From: RYN-230 sp963813975
GTDB taxonomy: Bacteria; Actinomycetota; Actinomycetes; Streptosporangiales; Streptosporangiaceae
NCBI GenBank assembly: GCA_963813975.1
Contig: CAWFAP010000007.1
Span: 806,001 to 870,000 of the forward strand
DNA: 64,000 nt
Reading direction: 5' to 3'
Part shown: positions 1 to 7,878 of the stretch, in pieces
Layout: each line of letters begins with the position of its first letter
Numbering within the stretch: position 1 is the first letter of the stretch
Made by a program: the position numbers and the translations under genes
Notes under the pieces: generated by a model
Told to the model about the DNA's origin: nothing
Database searches by the model: none
What the model saw: the letters and a program-made list of their open reading frames with translations, nothing else

Positions 1-8
1 ATGGGTGC

Positions 9-965
9 ATGACCGCACCTGCCGAGCTCGTCGAGGCTGCTCGCTGTGGGGACGCTGGCGCGTTCGAGCAGCTCGTCGCGCCGTACCGCGGCGAGTTGCT
101 GGCGCACTGCTACCGGATGCTCGGCTCGCTGCATGACGCCGAGGACGCGATGCAGGAGAGCCTGGTCCGGGCGTGGCGCAACATCGGCCGCCTCGACGAC
201 CGCGGCTTCGTCCGCGCCTGGCTCTATACCATCGCGACCAACCGCTGCCTTACCGCGCTCGAGCGGCGCGATCGCCGGGAGCTGCCCGCCGGTATCGCGC
301 CGGGCACACCCGCGACCGAGGTCAGCTGGCTCGAGCCTTACCCGGACACCTCACCCGAGGCGCAGTACGTGACTCGCGAGAGCGTCGAGCTCGCCTTCGT
401 CGCCGCCCTTCAGCACCTGTCCGCGAGACAGCGGGCGGCGCTGATCCTGCGCGAGGTGCTCGGGTTCTCGGCGGCCGAGGTGGCCGAGCAGCTGGGCACG
501 TCCACCGCGTCCGTGAACAGCGCCCTGCAGCGGGCCCGGAAAGTGATCAACTCGAACGCGCCGACCCAGCAGGCGGTGCTGCGCGACCTCGGCCGCGAGG
601 CGGCCGGTGCGATCGTCAAGCGGTGGGCCGACGCCTGGCACGCCGGTGACGTGGACGTGATCGTCGCCATGCTGGCCGACGACGCACGCTACTCGATGCC
701 CCCGCTGCCCGAGTGGTATCGCGGCCAGGACGAGATCCGCGCTTTCCTGCTGGGAGGGCCACTGCAGTCCCGGTGGCGGTTCCTGCCCACCACGGCGAAC
801 GGGCAGCTCGCCTTCGGCACCTACCTGTGGGACCAATCCATGGAGCAGTACGTCCCGGGCGGCCTGGACGTCCTCACCATCCGGGATGGGCGGGTAGCCG
901 AGGTCGTCGCCTTCCTCGCCGCTGATCTCACCCGGTTCGGGCTACCGGCGAGCATCCGCCGGTAG
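9..965 (+). CDS. ECF RNA polymerase sigma factor with SnoaL-like C-terminal domain (SigG/SigX5 type)
   Basis: The protein has 318 residues. Residues 18–60 form sigma region 2, with the conserved YRMLGS and DAEDAMQE stretches. Residues 135–180 form region 4, a helix-turn-helix with LSARQRAALILREVLG. Residues 205–318 resemble a SnoaL/NTF2-like fold (ADAWHAGDVD, then YRGQDEIRAF). This arrangement is known for ECF sigma factors that lack a linked anti-sigma factor, where the C-terminal domain modulates activity. No anti-sigma gene follows; the next gene is convergent. The start lies 8 nt from the window edge, so the ribosome binding site is not visible and an earlier start cannot be excluded. Confidence 0.9.
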   Translation: MTAPAELVEAARCGDAGAFEQLVAPYRGELLAHCYRMLGSLHDAEDAMQESLVRAWRNIGRLDDRGFVRAWLYTIATNRCLTALERRDRRELPAGIAPGTPATEVSWLEPYPDTSPEAQYVTRESVELAFVAALQHLSARQRAALILREVLGFSAAEVAEQLGTSTASVNSALQRARKVINSNAPTQQAVLRDLGREAAGAIVKRWADAWHAGDVDVIVAMLADDARYSMPPLPEWYRGQDEIRAFLLGGPLQSRWRFLPTTANGQLAFGTYLWDQSMEQYVPGGLDVLTIRDGRVAEVVAFLAADLTRFGLPASIRR

Positions 966-987
966 CCCGTTTCCCGGGGTGCCCGCC

Positions 988-2250
988 TCAGTACTTGTTC
1001 GCGACGAAGAGCGTCTGGGCCGGGAACTTCGTGAGGATCTCGGTGCCGTAGTCGGTGACGACGACTTCCTCCTCGATGCGCGCGGCGGAGATGCCGTCAG
1101 AGGCCGGGCAGTAGGTCTCCATCGCGAAGACCATGCCCGCCTGAAGCTCGATCGGGTTCTCCAGCGAGTTGAGCCGCGAGATAATCGGCCGCTCGTGCAG
1201 GCCGAGGCCGAGCCCGTGCGCGAACTGCAGGCCGAAGGCGGCGAGCTCGTTCTCGAAGCCGAAGTCCTGCGCCCGAGGCAGGATGCGGGCGACGGCGTCG
1301 GTCGAGACGCCGGGCTTGATGGCGGCGATCGCCGCGTCCATCCACTCCCGCGCCTGCGTGTAGGCGTCGTGCTGGCTCCCGGTCGCGCTGCCGACTCCGA
1401 AGGTGCGGTAGTAGCAGGTCCGGTAGCCGTTGAACGAGTGGATGATGTCGAAGAAGGCCTGGTCGCCGGGCCGGATGATGCGGTCGGTGAAGTTGTGCGG
1501 ATGCGGGTTGCAGCGCTCGCCCGAGATCGAGTTGACCGCCTCCACCTGGTCGCTGCCGAGCTCGTAGAGCCGCTTGTTCGCGAGCGCGACAATCTCGTTC
1601 TCGCGCACCCCCGGCTTGAGCACGTCGACGATGTCCTGGTAGACGCCGTCCACCATCGCCGCCGCCTGGTTGAGCAGCATGATCTCGTCCGGCGACTTGA
1701 TGACGCGGGCGTCGAGCATGGACTGCTGGGCATCGCGCACGGCGATGCCCTGCCGTTCCAGCTCGAACAGGAACGGCGGCTCGACGATGTCGAGACCGAG
1801 CGGGGCGTCAGCGACCCCGGCCTCCGTGAGCAGCGACTTGATCTCGGTCACCGCGTCGCGCATGAGGCCCGCCTCGGGGGCCACCGCGCCGCGGAAGCCG
1901 AGGAAACCGGGCCTCCAGTTCTCGTCCGGCAGCCACTTCGAGTACAGCTTGTGATGGCGTACCGCCGAGCCGAAGTCCCACAGGATGGGGTCCCGGTCCC
2001 GGAACAGCAGGGCGTAACGGATCATCTTGTCGCCGAGCGCACCGCCGATCCAGGTCTGGGTCGTGTAGCGGATGTTGTAGAAGTCGAAGAGCAGGAAGGC
2101 GCCGCATTCGCTCGCCTCCAGCGCCGCCCTGGCCCGCGCCATGCGGTACTCGCGGAGCCGGCTGAAGTCGACGCGCTCCTCGTAATCGACCCCCATGTGG
2201 CCCGGGGCACCGAGGGGCCGTACACCCGCAGGACGCTCTGCTGGGGTCAT
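988..2250 (-). CDS. M24-family metallopeptidase-like protein (creatinase/Xaa-Pro dipeptidase fold), one metal ligand altered
   Basis: From the ATG at 2250 the protein has 420 residues. That start has AGGGGG upstream; an in-frame start at 2367 would add 39 residues unlike the family. The pita-bread domain covers residues ~190–410. The ligands read Asp268 (FFDII), His345 (HGLGLGLHE), Glu378 (FAMETY) and Glu393 (RIEEE). The second Asp expected 11 residues after Asp268 is Cys279 (YRTCYYRTF). Loss of this ligand argues against ordinary dinuclear aminopeptidase chemistry; a lyase, a C–N hydrolase or a binding role is possible. It follows the GntR gene on the same strand and lies beside a 2-oxoacid dehydrogenase, so it probably handles the same unidentified substrate. 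Confidence 0.85.
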   Translation of the reverse strand: MTPAERPAGVRPLGAPGHMGVDYEERVDFSRLREYRMARARAALEASECGAFLLFDFYNIRYTTQTWIGGALGDKMIRYALLFRDRDPILWDFGSAVRHHKLYSKWLPDENWRPGFLGFRGAVAPEAGLMRDAVTEIKSLLTEAGVADAPLGLDIVEPPFLFELERQGIAVRDAQQSMLDARVIKSPDEIMLLNQAAAMVDGVYQDIVDVLKPGVRENEIVALANKRLYELGSDQVEAVNSISGERCNPHPHNFTDRIIRPGDQAFFDIIHSFNGYRTCYYRTFGVGSATGSQHDAYTQAREWMDAAIAAIKPGVSTDAVARILPRAQDFGFENELAAFGLQFAHGLGLGLHERPIISRLNSLENPIELQAGMVFAMETYCPASDGISAARIEEEVVVTDYGTEILTKFPAQTLFVANKY

Positions 2251-2422
2251 CCGACCCCCTGCGCCAGTAACCAACCCTTCCTCCTCAAACTTCTCGCTGC
2301 AATCGATTGCGGCATGCACCACGACCCGCTGTCCCGCTAAGTCTGCCACGCCGGGCAAGCGGAGCACGGCCGCGGACTCGGACTCGGCCGGGCCAGGACC
2401 GCTGCACCAGGACCGGCCCGGG

Positions 2423-3148
2423 TCAGGCGAATATCTCGGGATGCTTCTCCAGCTCCAGCCGCGTGCGCCGGATGTGCATGACGAGTACCCGCTCGGCGTC
2501 GTCCGGGTCCTGCCTGCGGATGCAGTCGAGCAGCAGGCGGTGCTCCAGGTGCGTGGCGCTCAGGCCGTCCTCCGCGGCGAGCCTGGTGAACTCGCGCCGG
2601 TAGTGCTGGGTCGTGTTCCACATCCGGTGGATGATCTGCCACATCTCGCTCGACGCCGCACCCGCGTAGCTGGACAGGTGGAACTCCCGGTCGGCGCTCA
2701 TGAAGGCGTCGAGCCCGGCCCCGGCCTCCATCTCGCCAGCCAGCTGGCCGAGGCGGCCGGCCGTGGCGGCGTCAAGGTTCGGCATGCTGGTCCGGAGCAG
2801 GAGGGGTTCCAGCCGCTCGCGGATGAGGTAGGTCTCGACGCACTCGCTCAGGGTCAGCCTGGTGACCCACGCACCCGAGTTGGCGACGAGGGTGACGAGC
2901 CCCTCGGAGTCGAGCATCCGCAGTGCCTCGCGCACCGGGATGCGGCTCGCACCGGAGCGTGCCGCGACGTCCTCCTGCCTGATGCGCGTGCCCGGCAGGT
3001 AGCTCCCGCCCAGGATCGCGGTGCGGAGGCTGTCTGCGATCCGGTGGCTCGCGACGTTCTCGCGGTAGCCGGTGTCGTGGCTCGTCATCACTGCGCTTGT
3101 CTCACGGGCGCTTGTCTCACGGGGACTTGTCTCACGGGGGCGTCTCAC
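2423..3148 (-). CDS. GntR-family transcriptional regulator (FCD-type effector domain)
   Basis: An N-terminal winged helix (HRIADSLRTAILGG, then IPVREALRMLDSEGLV) is followed by an all-helical FCD domain (residues ~95–230) with the metal/ligand-binding pattern DREFH…H…H. The ATG at 3148 overlaps the stop of the upstream VOC gene as ATGA, implying translational coupling. An internal ATG at 3088 would remove a repetitive leader and is an alternative start. FCD regulators usually respond to organic acids. The inverted GTATCCA half-sites in the nearby divergent promoter region (3695–3767) are the likely operator, so this protein probably represses both arms of the dehydrogenase cluster. Confidence 0.9.
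   Translation of the reverse strand: MRRPRETSPRETSARETSAVMTSHDTGYRENVASHRIADSLRTAILGGSYLPGTRIRQEDVAARSGASRIPVREALRMLDSEGLVTLVANSGAWVTRLTLSECVETYLIRERLEPLLLRTSMPNLDAATAGRLGQLAGEMEAGAGLDAFMSADREFHLSSYAGAASSEMWQIIHRMWNTTQHYRREFTRLAAEDGLSATHLEHRLLLDCIRRQDPDDAERVLVMHIRRTRLELEKHPEIFA
3093..3137 (-). repeat. three tandem 15-bp units at the 5' end of the GntR gene
   Basis: The unit gcgcttgtctcacgg occurs twice exactly and once with two changes. On the coding strand it encodes a repeated P/A-RETS motif, directly after the start codon at 3148. Being a multiple of three, copy-number change would preserve the frame. The next ATG (3088) lies just downstream, so the repeat could also act as an expression-tuning leader. 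Confidence 0.75.
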
Positions 3149-3675
3149 TGGGCCGGATATCCCGGATGCCAGAGCCTGACGGCTGACTCCTTCTCGTAGG
3201 CCTTGCCCTCCGGAAAGCTCACGAGCTCAAACTGCATGCCCCACGGGCTGAGGAAGTACTGCCAGCGCTGCCCGGCCGAGGCGTTGCGGCTCGCCACCGG
3301 CCCGGCGAGCAGCCGGACCCCGTTCGCGCGCAGGTAGGCGACGGCCTCGTCCATGTCGTCAACGTAGAGGGCGACGTGGTGGCCACCGAGGTCACTGTTG
3401 CGCGGCTGCGCGCGCTGGCCTGGCCGGGGCTCGTACTCGAAGACCTCGAAGTTCAGGCCGAAGCCGCAGCGGTAGAACCGGATTTCCCGGACGACCGCGG
3501 TCGGCTCGACGTTGAGATGATCGAGCATCCAGTCGTCGTCGTGGCGCATCTCGGGCAGCGAGTAGACGTGGTCGAAGCCCAGCACGCCGGTGAAGAAGGC
3601 GTGCGCCTGCTCCATGTCGGGCACGGTGATGCCGATATGGTCACCGCCGCGCAGTCCGGGGATGCCGGTTTCCAT
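3145..3675 (-). CDS. VOC-superfamily protein (glyoxalase/extradiol dioxygenase fold)
   Basis: The start at 3675 is chosen because a strong GAGGAGG precedes it; the frame is open further upstream but runs through the divergent promoter. The 176-residue protein has two beta-alpha-beta-beta-beta modules: module 1 starts at GDHIGITVPDMEQAHAFF and module 2 at GHHVALYVDDMDEAVAYL. His in the first strand of each module and Glu in FELVSF fit metal ligands. Function may be lyase, isomerase or dioxygenase; the family alone does not decide. It is the first gene of the leftward arm and is translationally coupled to the GntR gene, opposite the E1/E2 genes. Confidence 0.85.
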   Translation of the reverse strand: METGIPGLRGGDHIGITVPDMEQAHAFFTGVLGFDHVYSLPEMRHDDDWMLDHLNVEPTAVVREIRFYRCGFGLNFEVFEYEPRPGQRAQPRNSDLGGHHVALYVDDMDEAVAYLRANGVRLLAGPVASRNASAGQRWQYFLSPWGMQFELVSFPEGKAYEKESAVRLWHPGYPAQ

Positions 3676-3694
3676 GGGTCCTCCTCGACCAGCT

Positions 3695-3767
3695 ATGTAT
3701 CCAATATCTCCGAACGTGGCGAAGTTTTCTAGGGATCTCGGGAGATTAATCGTTGATATGGATACAT
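3695..3767. promoter_or_regulatory. divergent promoter region with an inverted pair of GTATCCA half-sites
   Basis: The sequences atgtatccaatatc (3695–3708) and gatatggatacat (3755–3767) are inverted copies that differ by one base gap. They lie between the VOC gene (leftward) and the fused E1 gene (rightward), and AT content is far above the surroundings. FCD-type GntR regulators bind short dyads of the TNGTNNNACNA type, so the GntR protein encoded here is the obvious candidate ligand. Paired sites about 60 bp apart would allow looping or control of both promoters. Confidence 0.6.
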
Positions 3768-3816
3768 TTGCGCAGTAGCCTGCTGCCAGGCGGTCAGCAC
3801 ATCGAGGGAGATGCGG

Positions 3817-6009
3817 ATGCCACGTGAGAAGCGCCTCCGCCCTGCGGCGGGGTGGGTTGAGCTGAGCACGACGGCGGCGGACTGGAAGGCGGCCGACCCC
3901 GGGTTGCTCGCCACCATGCTGGGGGAGTTGCACCTCATCCGGGCCTTCGAGGAAACGGTCCTCGATCTGGCCGGCGAGGGTCTCGTCCACGGCCCGGCGC
4001 ACTCCAGCATCGGCCAGGAGGGCGGCGCGGTCGGCTCCATCGTGTCACTGCGGTCGGCGGACGCCGTCAACGGCTCCCACCGGGGCCACCACCAGTTCCT
4101 GGCCAAGGCCATCACCCACGTGACGAAGGGCGTGCTCGACCCGGCGGACCTCGTGACGCCGGAGGTCCAGACCGTGCTGCAGCGCACGCTGGCCGAGATT
4201 CTCGGGCTCGCCCAGGGCTACTGCAGCGGGCGCGGGGGCTCCATGCACCTGCAGTGGTTCGAGGCCGGGGCGCTCGGCACCAACGCCATCGTCGGGGGCG
4301 GCGTGCCGATGGCGGCGGGCAACGCCTGGGCGCAGAAGCACTCCGGCACCGACGACCTCACGGTCACCTACTTTGGCGATGGCGCGGCCAACATCGGCTC
4401 GGTGCTGGAGAGCCTCAACCTGACGTCCGCGTGGGATCTGCCGCTCTGCTTCTTCATCGAGAACAACGGGTACGCCGTGTCCACCACCGTCGAGGAGGCC
4501 ACCGGGGAACCGCGGCTATCGGCCCGGGCCCTCGGCTTCGGCATCCCCGCCTGGCGCGTGGACGGCATGGACCCGCTCGCCGTGCACCTGGCGATGGAGC
4601 GGGCGCAGGAGAGGCTGCGCGCGGGCGAGGGCCCGGTGGTCATTGAGGCGCTCGTCTACCGCTTCTTTCACCAGAACGGTCCGTTCCCCGGCAGCGCCTT
4701 CGGCTACCGCACCAAGGAGGAAGAGGCCGCGTGGCGGGCCCGCGACCCGCTGGACCGCGTCGCGGCCGAGATGACCAAGCTCGGCCTCATCGACGAGGCG
4801 GGGCTTGCTTCCGTGCGCGATCAGGCGCAGCAGGCCATGAGACTGGCCGCCGGCGCGCTCGTCGAGCAGGACCCGGACGCCAAGCCCGGCGTCCGCCGCA
4901 TCCGCCCTGAGCTGTGGCCCGACCCCGCCTTCGTCGACGTCGGCATCCGGGGTGATCTCTCCGAACTCGCCGATGCGCGCACAGTCGAGCAGCGGGACTT
5001 CACCGGCGAGCTCAAGCCCGGCAAGCTCATCGACGCCGTGGCCCGGGTCATGGACCGGCGCATGGGCGAGGACCCGGGCATCGTCGTCCTCGGCGAGGAC
5101 GTGCACCGGCTCAACGGAGGCACGAACGGCGCCACCAAGGGCCTGGCCAAGAAGTATCCCGGCCGGGTGCTCGGCACGCCGATCAGCGAGAACGCCTTCG
5201 CCGGGCTCGGCGGCGGGCTCGCCCTCGACGGCCGCTTCCGCCCGGTCGTCGAGTTCATGTACCCCGACTTCCTCTGGGTCGCGGCCGACCAGGTGTTCAA
5301 CCAGATCGGCAAGGCCCGCCACATGTTCGGCGGCCGCAACCCGGTGCCGCTCGTGCTGCGGACGAAGGTCGCCATGGGCTCCGGCTATGGCTCCCAGCAC
5401 CTCATGGACCCCGCGGGCATCTTCGCGGCGAGCCCGGGCTGGCGGATCATGGCCGCCTCGACCCCCTACGACTATGTGGGCCTGATGAACGCCGCGCTCG
5501 CCATCGGTGACCCGGTGCTCATGCTCGAGCACGTCAACCTCTACTCCTGCGAGGGCGAGATCCCGGTCGACGACCTCGACTACCAGATCCCCTTCGGCAC
5601 GGCCGCGGTGCGGCGCGAGGGGAACGACGTCACGGTGCTCACGTATCTCTCCATGGTCGAGCAGGCCCGGCAGGCCATAGCGGAGACCGGCGTCGACGCC
5701 GAGCTCATCGACCTGCGCTTCCTCGACCGGGCGAGCCTGGACTGGCGATGCGTCGGCGACAGCATCAAGAAGACCAACGCGGTGCTCATCGTGGAGCAGG
5801 GCGCCCAGGGCACCTCCTACGGCGGCTGGCTGGCCGACGAGATCCAGCGCCGCTTCTTCGACTGGCTCGACCAGCCCGTGCAGCGCGTGACGGGCTCCGA
5901 GGCGAGCCCGAGCATCTCGAGGGTGCTCGAGCGCGCGGCGATCGCCCGCGCTGAGGAAGTGGCGGCCGGTCTCGAACGGGTGCGCGCCGGCTTCGGGAGG
6001 GCCGGCTGA
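3817..6009 (+). CDS. 2-oxoacid dehydrogenase E1 component, alpha and beta subunits fused
   Basis: About 730 residues. Residues 30–350 form the alpha part with the thiamine-diphosphate motif GDG (~189) and NN (~218) spaced 26 apart. Residues 400–730 form the beta part (transketolase-like pyrimidine domain with GEDV, GTPISEN, MYPDF; C-terminal domain TVLTYLSM, LIDLRFLD). Two ATGs occur at 3811 and 3817; the gagggag ribosome site ends at 3810, so 3817 has the better spacing. E1 decarboxylates a 2-oxoacid and reductively acylates the lipoyl domain of E2, whose gene overlaps by 1 nt (TGATG). Substrate could be pyruvate, a branched 2-oxoacid or acetoin; the fused architecture does not settle this. 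Confidence 0.92.
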   Translation: MPREKRLRPAAGWVELSTTAADWKAADPGLLATMLGELHLIRAFEETVLDLAGEGLVHGPAHSSIGQEGGAVGSIVSLRSADAVNGSHRGHHQFLAKAITHVTKGVLDPADLVTPEVQTVLQRTLAEILGLAQGYCSGRGGSMHLQWFEAGALGTNAIVGGGVPMAAGNAWAQKHSGTDDLTVTYFGDGAANIGSVLESLNLTSAWDLPLCFFIENNGYAVSTTVEEATGEPRLSARALGFGIPAWRVDGMDPLAVHLAMERAQERLRAGEGPVVIEALVYRFFHQNGPFPGSAFGYRTKEEEAAWRARDPLDRVAAEMTKLGLIDEAGLASVRDQAQQAMRLAAGALVEQDPDAKPGVRRIRPELWPDPAFVDVGIRGDLSELADARTVEQRDFTGELKPGKLIDAVARVMDRRMGEDPGIVVLGEDVHRLNGGTNGATKGLAKKYPGRVLGTPISENAFAGLGGGLALDGRFRPVVEFMYPDFLWVAADQVFNQIGKARHMFGGRNPVPLVLRTKVAMGSGYGSQHLMDPAGIFAASPGWRIMAASTPYDYVGLMNAALAIGDPVLMLEHVNLYSCEGEIPVDDLDYQIPFGTAAVRREGNDVTVLTYLSMVEQARQAIAETGVDAELIDLRFLDRASLDWRCVGDSIKKTNAVLIVEQGAQGTSYGGWLADEIQRRFFDWLDQPVQRVTGSEASPSISRVLERAAIARAEEVAAGLERVRAGFGRAG

Positions 6010-7466
6010 TGGCGTCGGTCGTGCGGATGCCGAGCGTGCTCGCTGGCGCAACGGAGGCGGCGGTCGCGAACTGGCTGGTCGCCGCCGGCGACACCGTCTC
6101 CGTCGGAGACCCGCTCGCCGAGATCGAGACCGAGAAGGCCATCGTCGAGTACAGCGCGGAGGAAGCGGGGATCGTCGGGCGGATCGTGCTCGCCGCGGGC
6201 GACTCGGGCGAGATCGGCGCGCCGATCGCGGTGCTGGTGAAGGACGGCGAGACGGACGCCGACATCGACGCCGCGCTCGGCGGCGAAGCGCCCGCGGCCG
6301 TCCCGGCGCCCGGACCGCCCGCGGCGGCCCCGGCCCCGGGCCCGGCCGCGCCCGACGCCCCGCCTGCCCCTGACGCGGCCCCGGTCACGCCCCCCGATGC
6401 CTCGGCCCCGGACCCGGCCGCCCCTCCTGCCCCGGACGCGGTCTCCCCTTCCGCGCCGGTCCCCGCCGCCGCCACCGGGCCGGCGGTGCGGGCCGGACCC
6501 CGGCCGTATGAGAGCCAGCCGGCTGAAGCCGCGTCCCCGGCCCGCCTGTTCGCCAGCCCGATCGTGCGCAAGATGGCCCGCGAGAAGGGCATCGATCTCA
6601 CCGCTGTCGCCGGGACGGGCCCGAACGGCCGGATCGTCCGGCGCGACCTCGAACGGCTCGCCGGCCAGGGCGGCCCGGCGAAGGCCCAGGCCCGCGACGG
6701 CGCCCAGGCCGCGCCGCCGACGCCTGCGCCTCAGAGGCCTGCACCGCCGACGGCCGCGCCGCAGCCGGCCGCTGCCCAGGCGGCGGCCGCCGGCACGCTC
6801 ATCCCGCACACGGCGATCCGGCGCGCCATCGCCCGCCGCCTCACCGAGAGCAAGACGACCACGCCGCACTTCTACATGACCACGGAGTGCGTCGTCGACG
6901 AGCTGCTCGGGCTGCGCGAGCGGATCAACGAGACCGCCCCGGTGAAGATCTCGGTCAACGACTTCGTCATCATGGCGGTCGCCGCAGCCTTCCAGGACGT
7001 GCCGGAGGCGAACGTCACCTGGAGCGACGAGGGCCTGGTGGCGTACGCCTCCGTCGATGTGTCGATCGCCGTCGCGACCGACGGCGGGCTGGTCACGCCC
7101 GTGCTGCGCGGCGTGGAGGCCAAGCGCCTCTCCGTGATCGCCGCGGAGGCGCGGTCCCTCGCGCAGCGCGCCCGCGACCGGCGGCTGCTGCAGCACGAGC
7201 TGGAAGGCGGCGCCTTCTCGGTCTCCAACCTCGGCATGTACGGGACGCTGGAGTTCTCGGCGATCATCAACCCGCCGCAATCGGGCATCCTCGCCGTGGG
7301 CGCGGCCAAGCCCCAGGCGGTCGTCACCGGCGGCGCCGTGACCGTCGCGAACGTCATGCGCTGCACCCTCTCGGTCGACCACCGTGCGATCGACGGAGCC
7401 CTCGCGGCCCGCTGGCTGGCGGCGTTCACGGCCCGGATCCAGGCCCCGCTGGGCATGATCATCTGA
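6009..7466 (+). CDS. 2-oxoacid dehydrogenase E2 component (dihydrolipoyl acyltransferase)
   Basis: 485 residues in the standard E2 order. The lipoyl domain (1–80) has the lipoylated Lys43 in ETEKA. A Pro/Ala linker (~90–175) leads to the peripheral subunit-binding domain (~178–215: FASPIVRKMAREKG … GRIVRRDL), a second Pro/Ala linker and the catalytic acyltransferase core (~262–485), which ends with the active-site DHRAIDG near residue 457. One lipoyl domain only. It is translationally coupled to E1. No E3 (lipoamide dehydrogenase) is present here, so a housekeeping E3 must complete the complex. A 127-nt stretch (7194–7320) is duplicated at 8417–8540. Confidence 0.93.
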   Translation: MASVVRMPSVLAGATEAAVANWLVAAGDTVSVGDPLAEIETEKAIVEYSAEEAGIVGRIVLAAGDSGEIGAPIAVLVKDGETDADIDAALGGEAPAAVPAPGPPAAAPAPGPAAPDAPPAPDAAPVTPPDASAPDPAAPPAPDAVSPSAPVPAAATGPAVRAGPRPYESQPAEAASPARLFASPIVRKMAREKGIDLTAVAGTGPNGRIVRRDLERLAGQGGPAKAQARDGAQAAPPTPAPQRPAPPTAAPQPAAAQAAAAGTLIPHTAIRRAIARRLTESKTTTPHFYMTTECVVDELLGLRERINETAPVKISVNDFVIMAVAAAFQDVPEANVTWSDEGLVAYASVDVSIAVATDGGLVTPVLRGVEAKRLSVIAAEARSLAQRARDRRLLQHELEGGAFSVSNLGMYGTLEFSAIINPPQSGILAVGAAKPQAVVTGGAVTVANVMRCTLSVDHRAIDGALAARWLAAFTARIQAPLGMII

Positions 7467-7619
7467 GACGAGGGGAGCAGGTCGGGTCAAGGACGAGCCG
7501 GGGCCCGGCCACGCAGCCGCGCCGGAAGCGTTCGTGAGGCCGGGCCCGGCGGGACCCGATAATGACGTGTCCGGATCCTGGAGGGCCAACCCGCACGGGG
7601 AACCCAGTCCAGGCGCCAT

Positions 7620-7643
7620 ATGCACATGCTAATGTATGTGCAT
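7620..7643. promoter_or_regulatory. 8-bp inverted repeat overlapping the vapB start (probable autoregulatory operator)
   Basis: ATGCACAT (7620–7627) and ATGTGCAT (7636–7643) are perfect inverted arms separated by 8 nt. The right arm overlaps the candidate start codons at 7636 and 7642. Ribbon-helix-helix antitoxins and VapBC complexes typically repress their own promoter through such dyads. Confidence 0.65.
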
Positions 7644-7878
7644 GTTGACGCACCGGCTGCAGATTCTCATCGACGATGAGCGGTACGAGCGGGTCCGCGC
7701 TCTCGCACGGCAGCGCGGTACATCTGTCGCCACCGTAATCCGGGAGGCGCTCGACCGTGGCCTGCCGGCGACGCAGCAGAGGCGAGCCGCCGCGGCCCGG
7801 CGCATCCTCGATGCGGCGCCGATGGAGGTTGGCGATCTGCTCCCCGAACTGGATGAGCTCCGCGGACGTCACGCGTGA
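7642..7878 (+). CDS. vapB: VapB-like antitoxin, ribbon-helix-helix/CopG fold
   Basis: A small protein of 78 residues (80 if translation starts at the in-frame ATG 7636). The N-terminus (LTHRLQILIDDERYERVRALARQRGTS) followed by VATVIREALDRGL is the beta-helix-helix DNA-binding core. The acidic C-terminal tail (DAAPMEVGDLLPELDELRG) would wrap and inhibit the toxin. No clear ribosome binding site is visible, so a leaderless transcript is possible. It overlaps the toxin gene as GTGA. Confidence 0.82.
   Translation: MLTHRLQILIDDERYERVRALARQRGTSVATVIREALDRGLPATQQRRAAAARRILDAAPMEVGDLLPELDELRGRHA

Noticed and set aside
988..2340. Long rightward open frame over the M24 gene
   Set aside because: It is the antisense of a gene with clear M24 motifs; long shadow frames are expected at this GC content.
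2388..2422. CCGGGCC…GGCCCGG hairpin after the GntR stop as a terminator
   Set aside because: The stem is only 7 bp with a 20-nt loop, common by chance at this GC content.
4516..6051. Long leftward frames over the E1 gene
   Set aside because: Composition is His/Arg/Ala-rich without domains, and the + strand encodes a complete E1.
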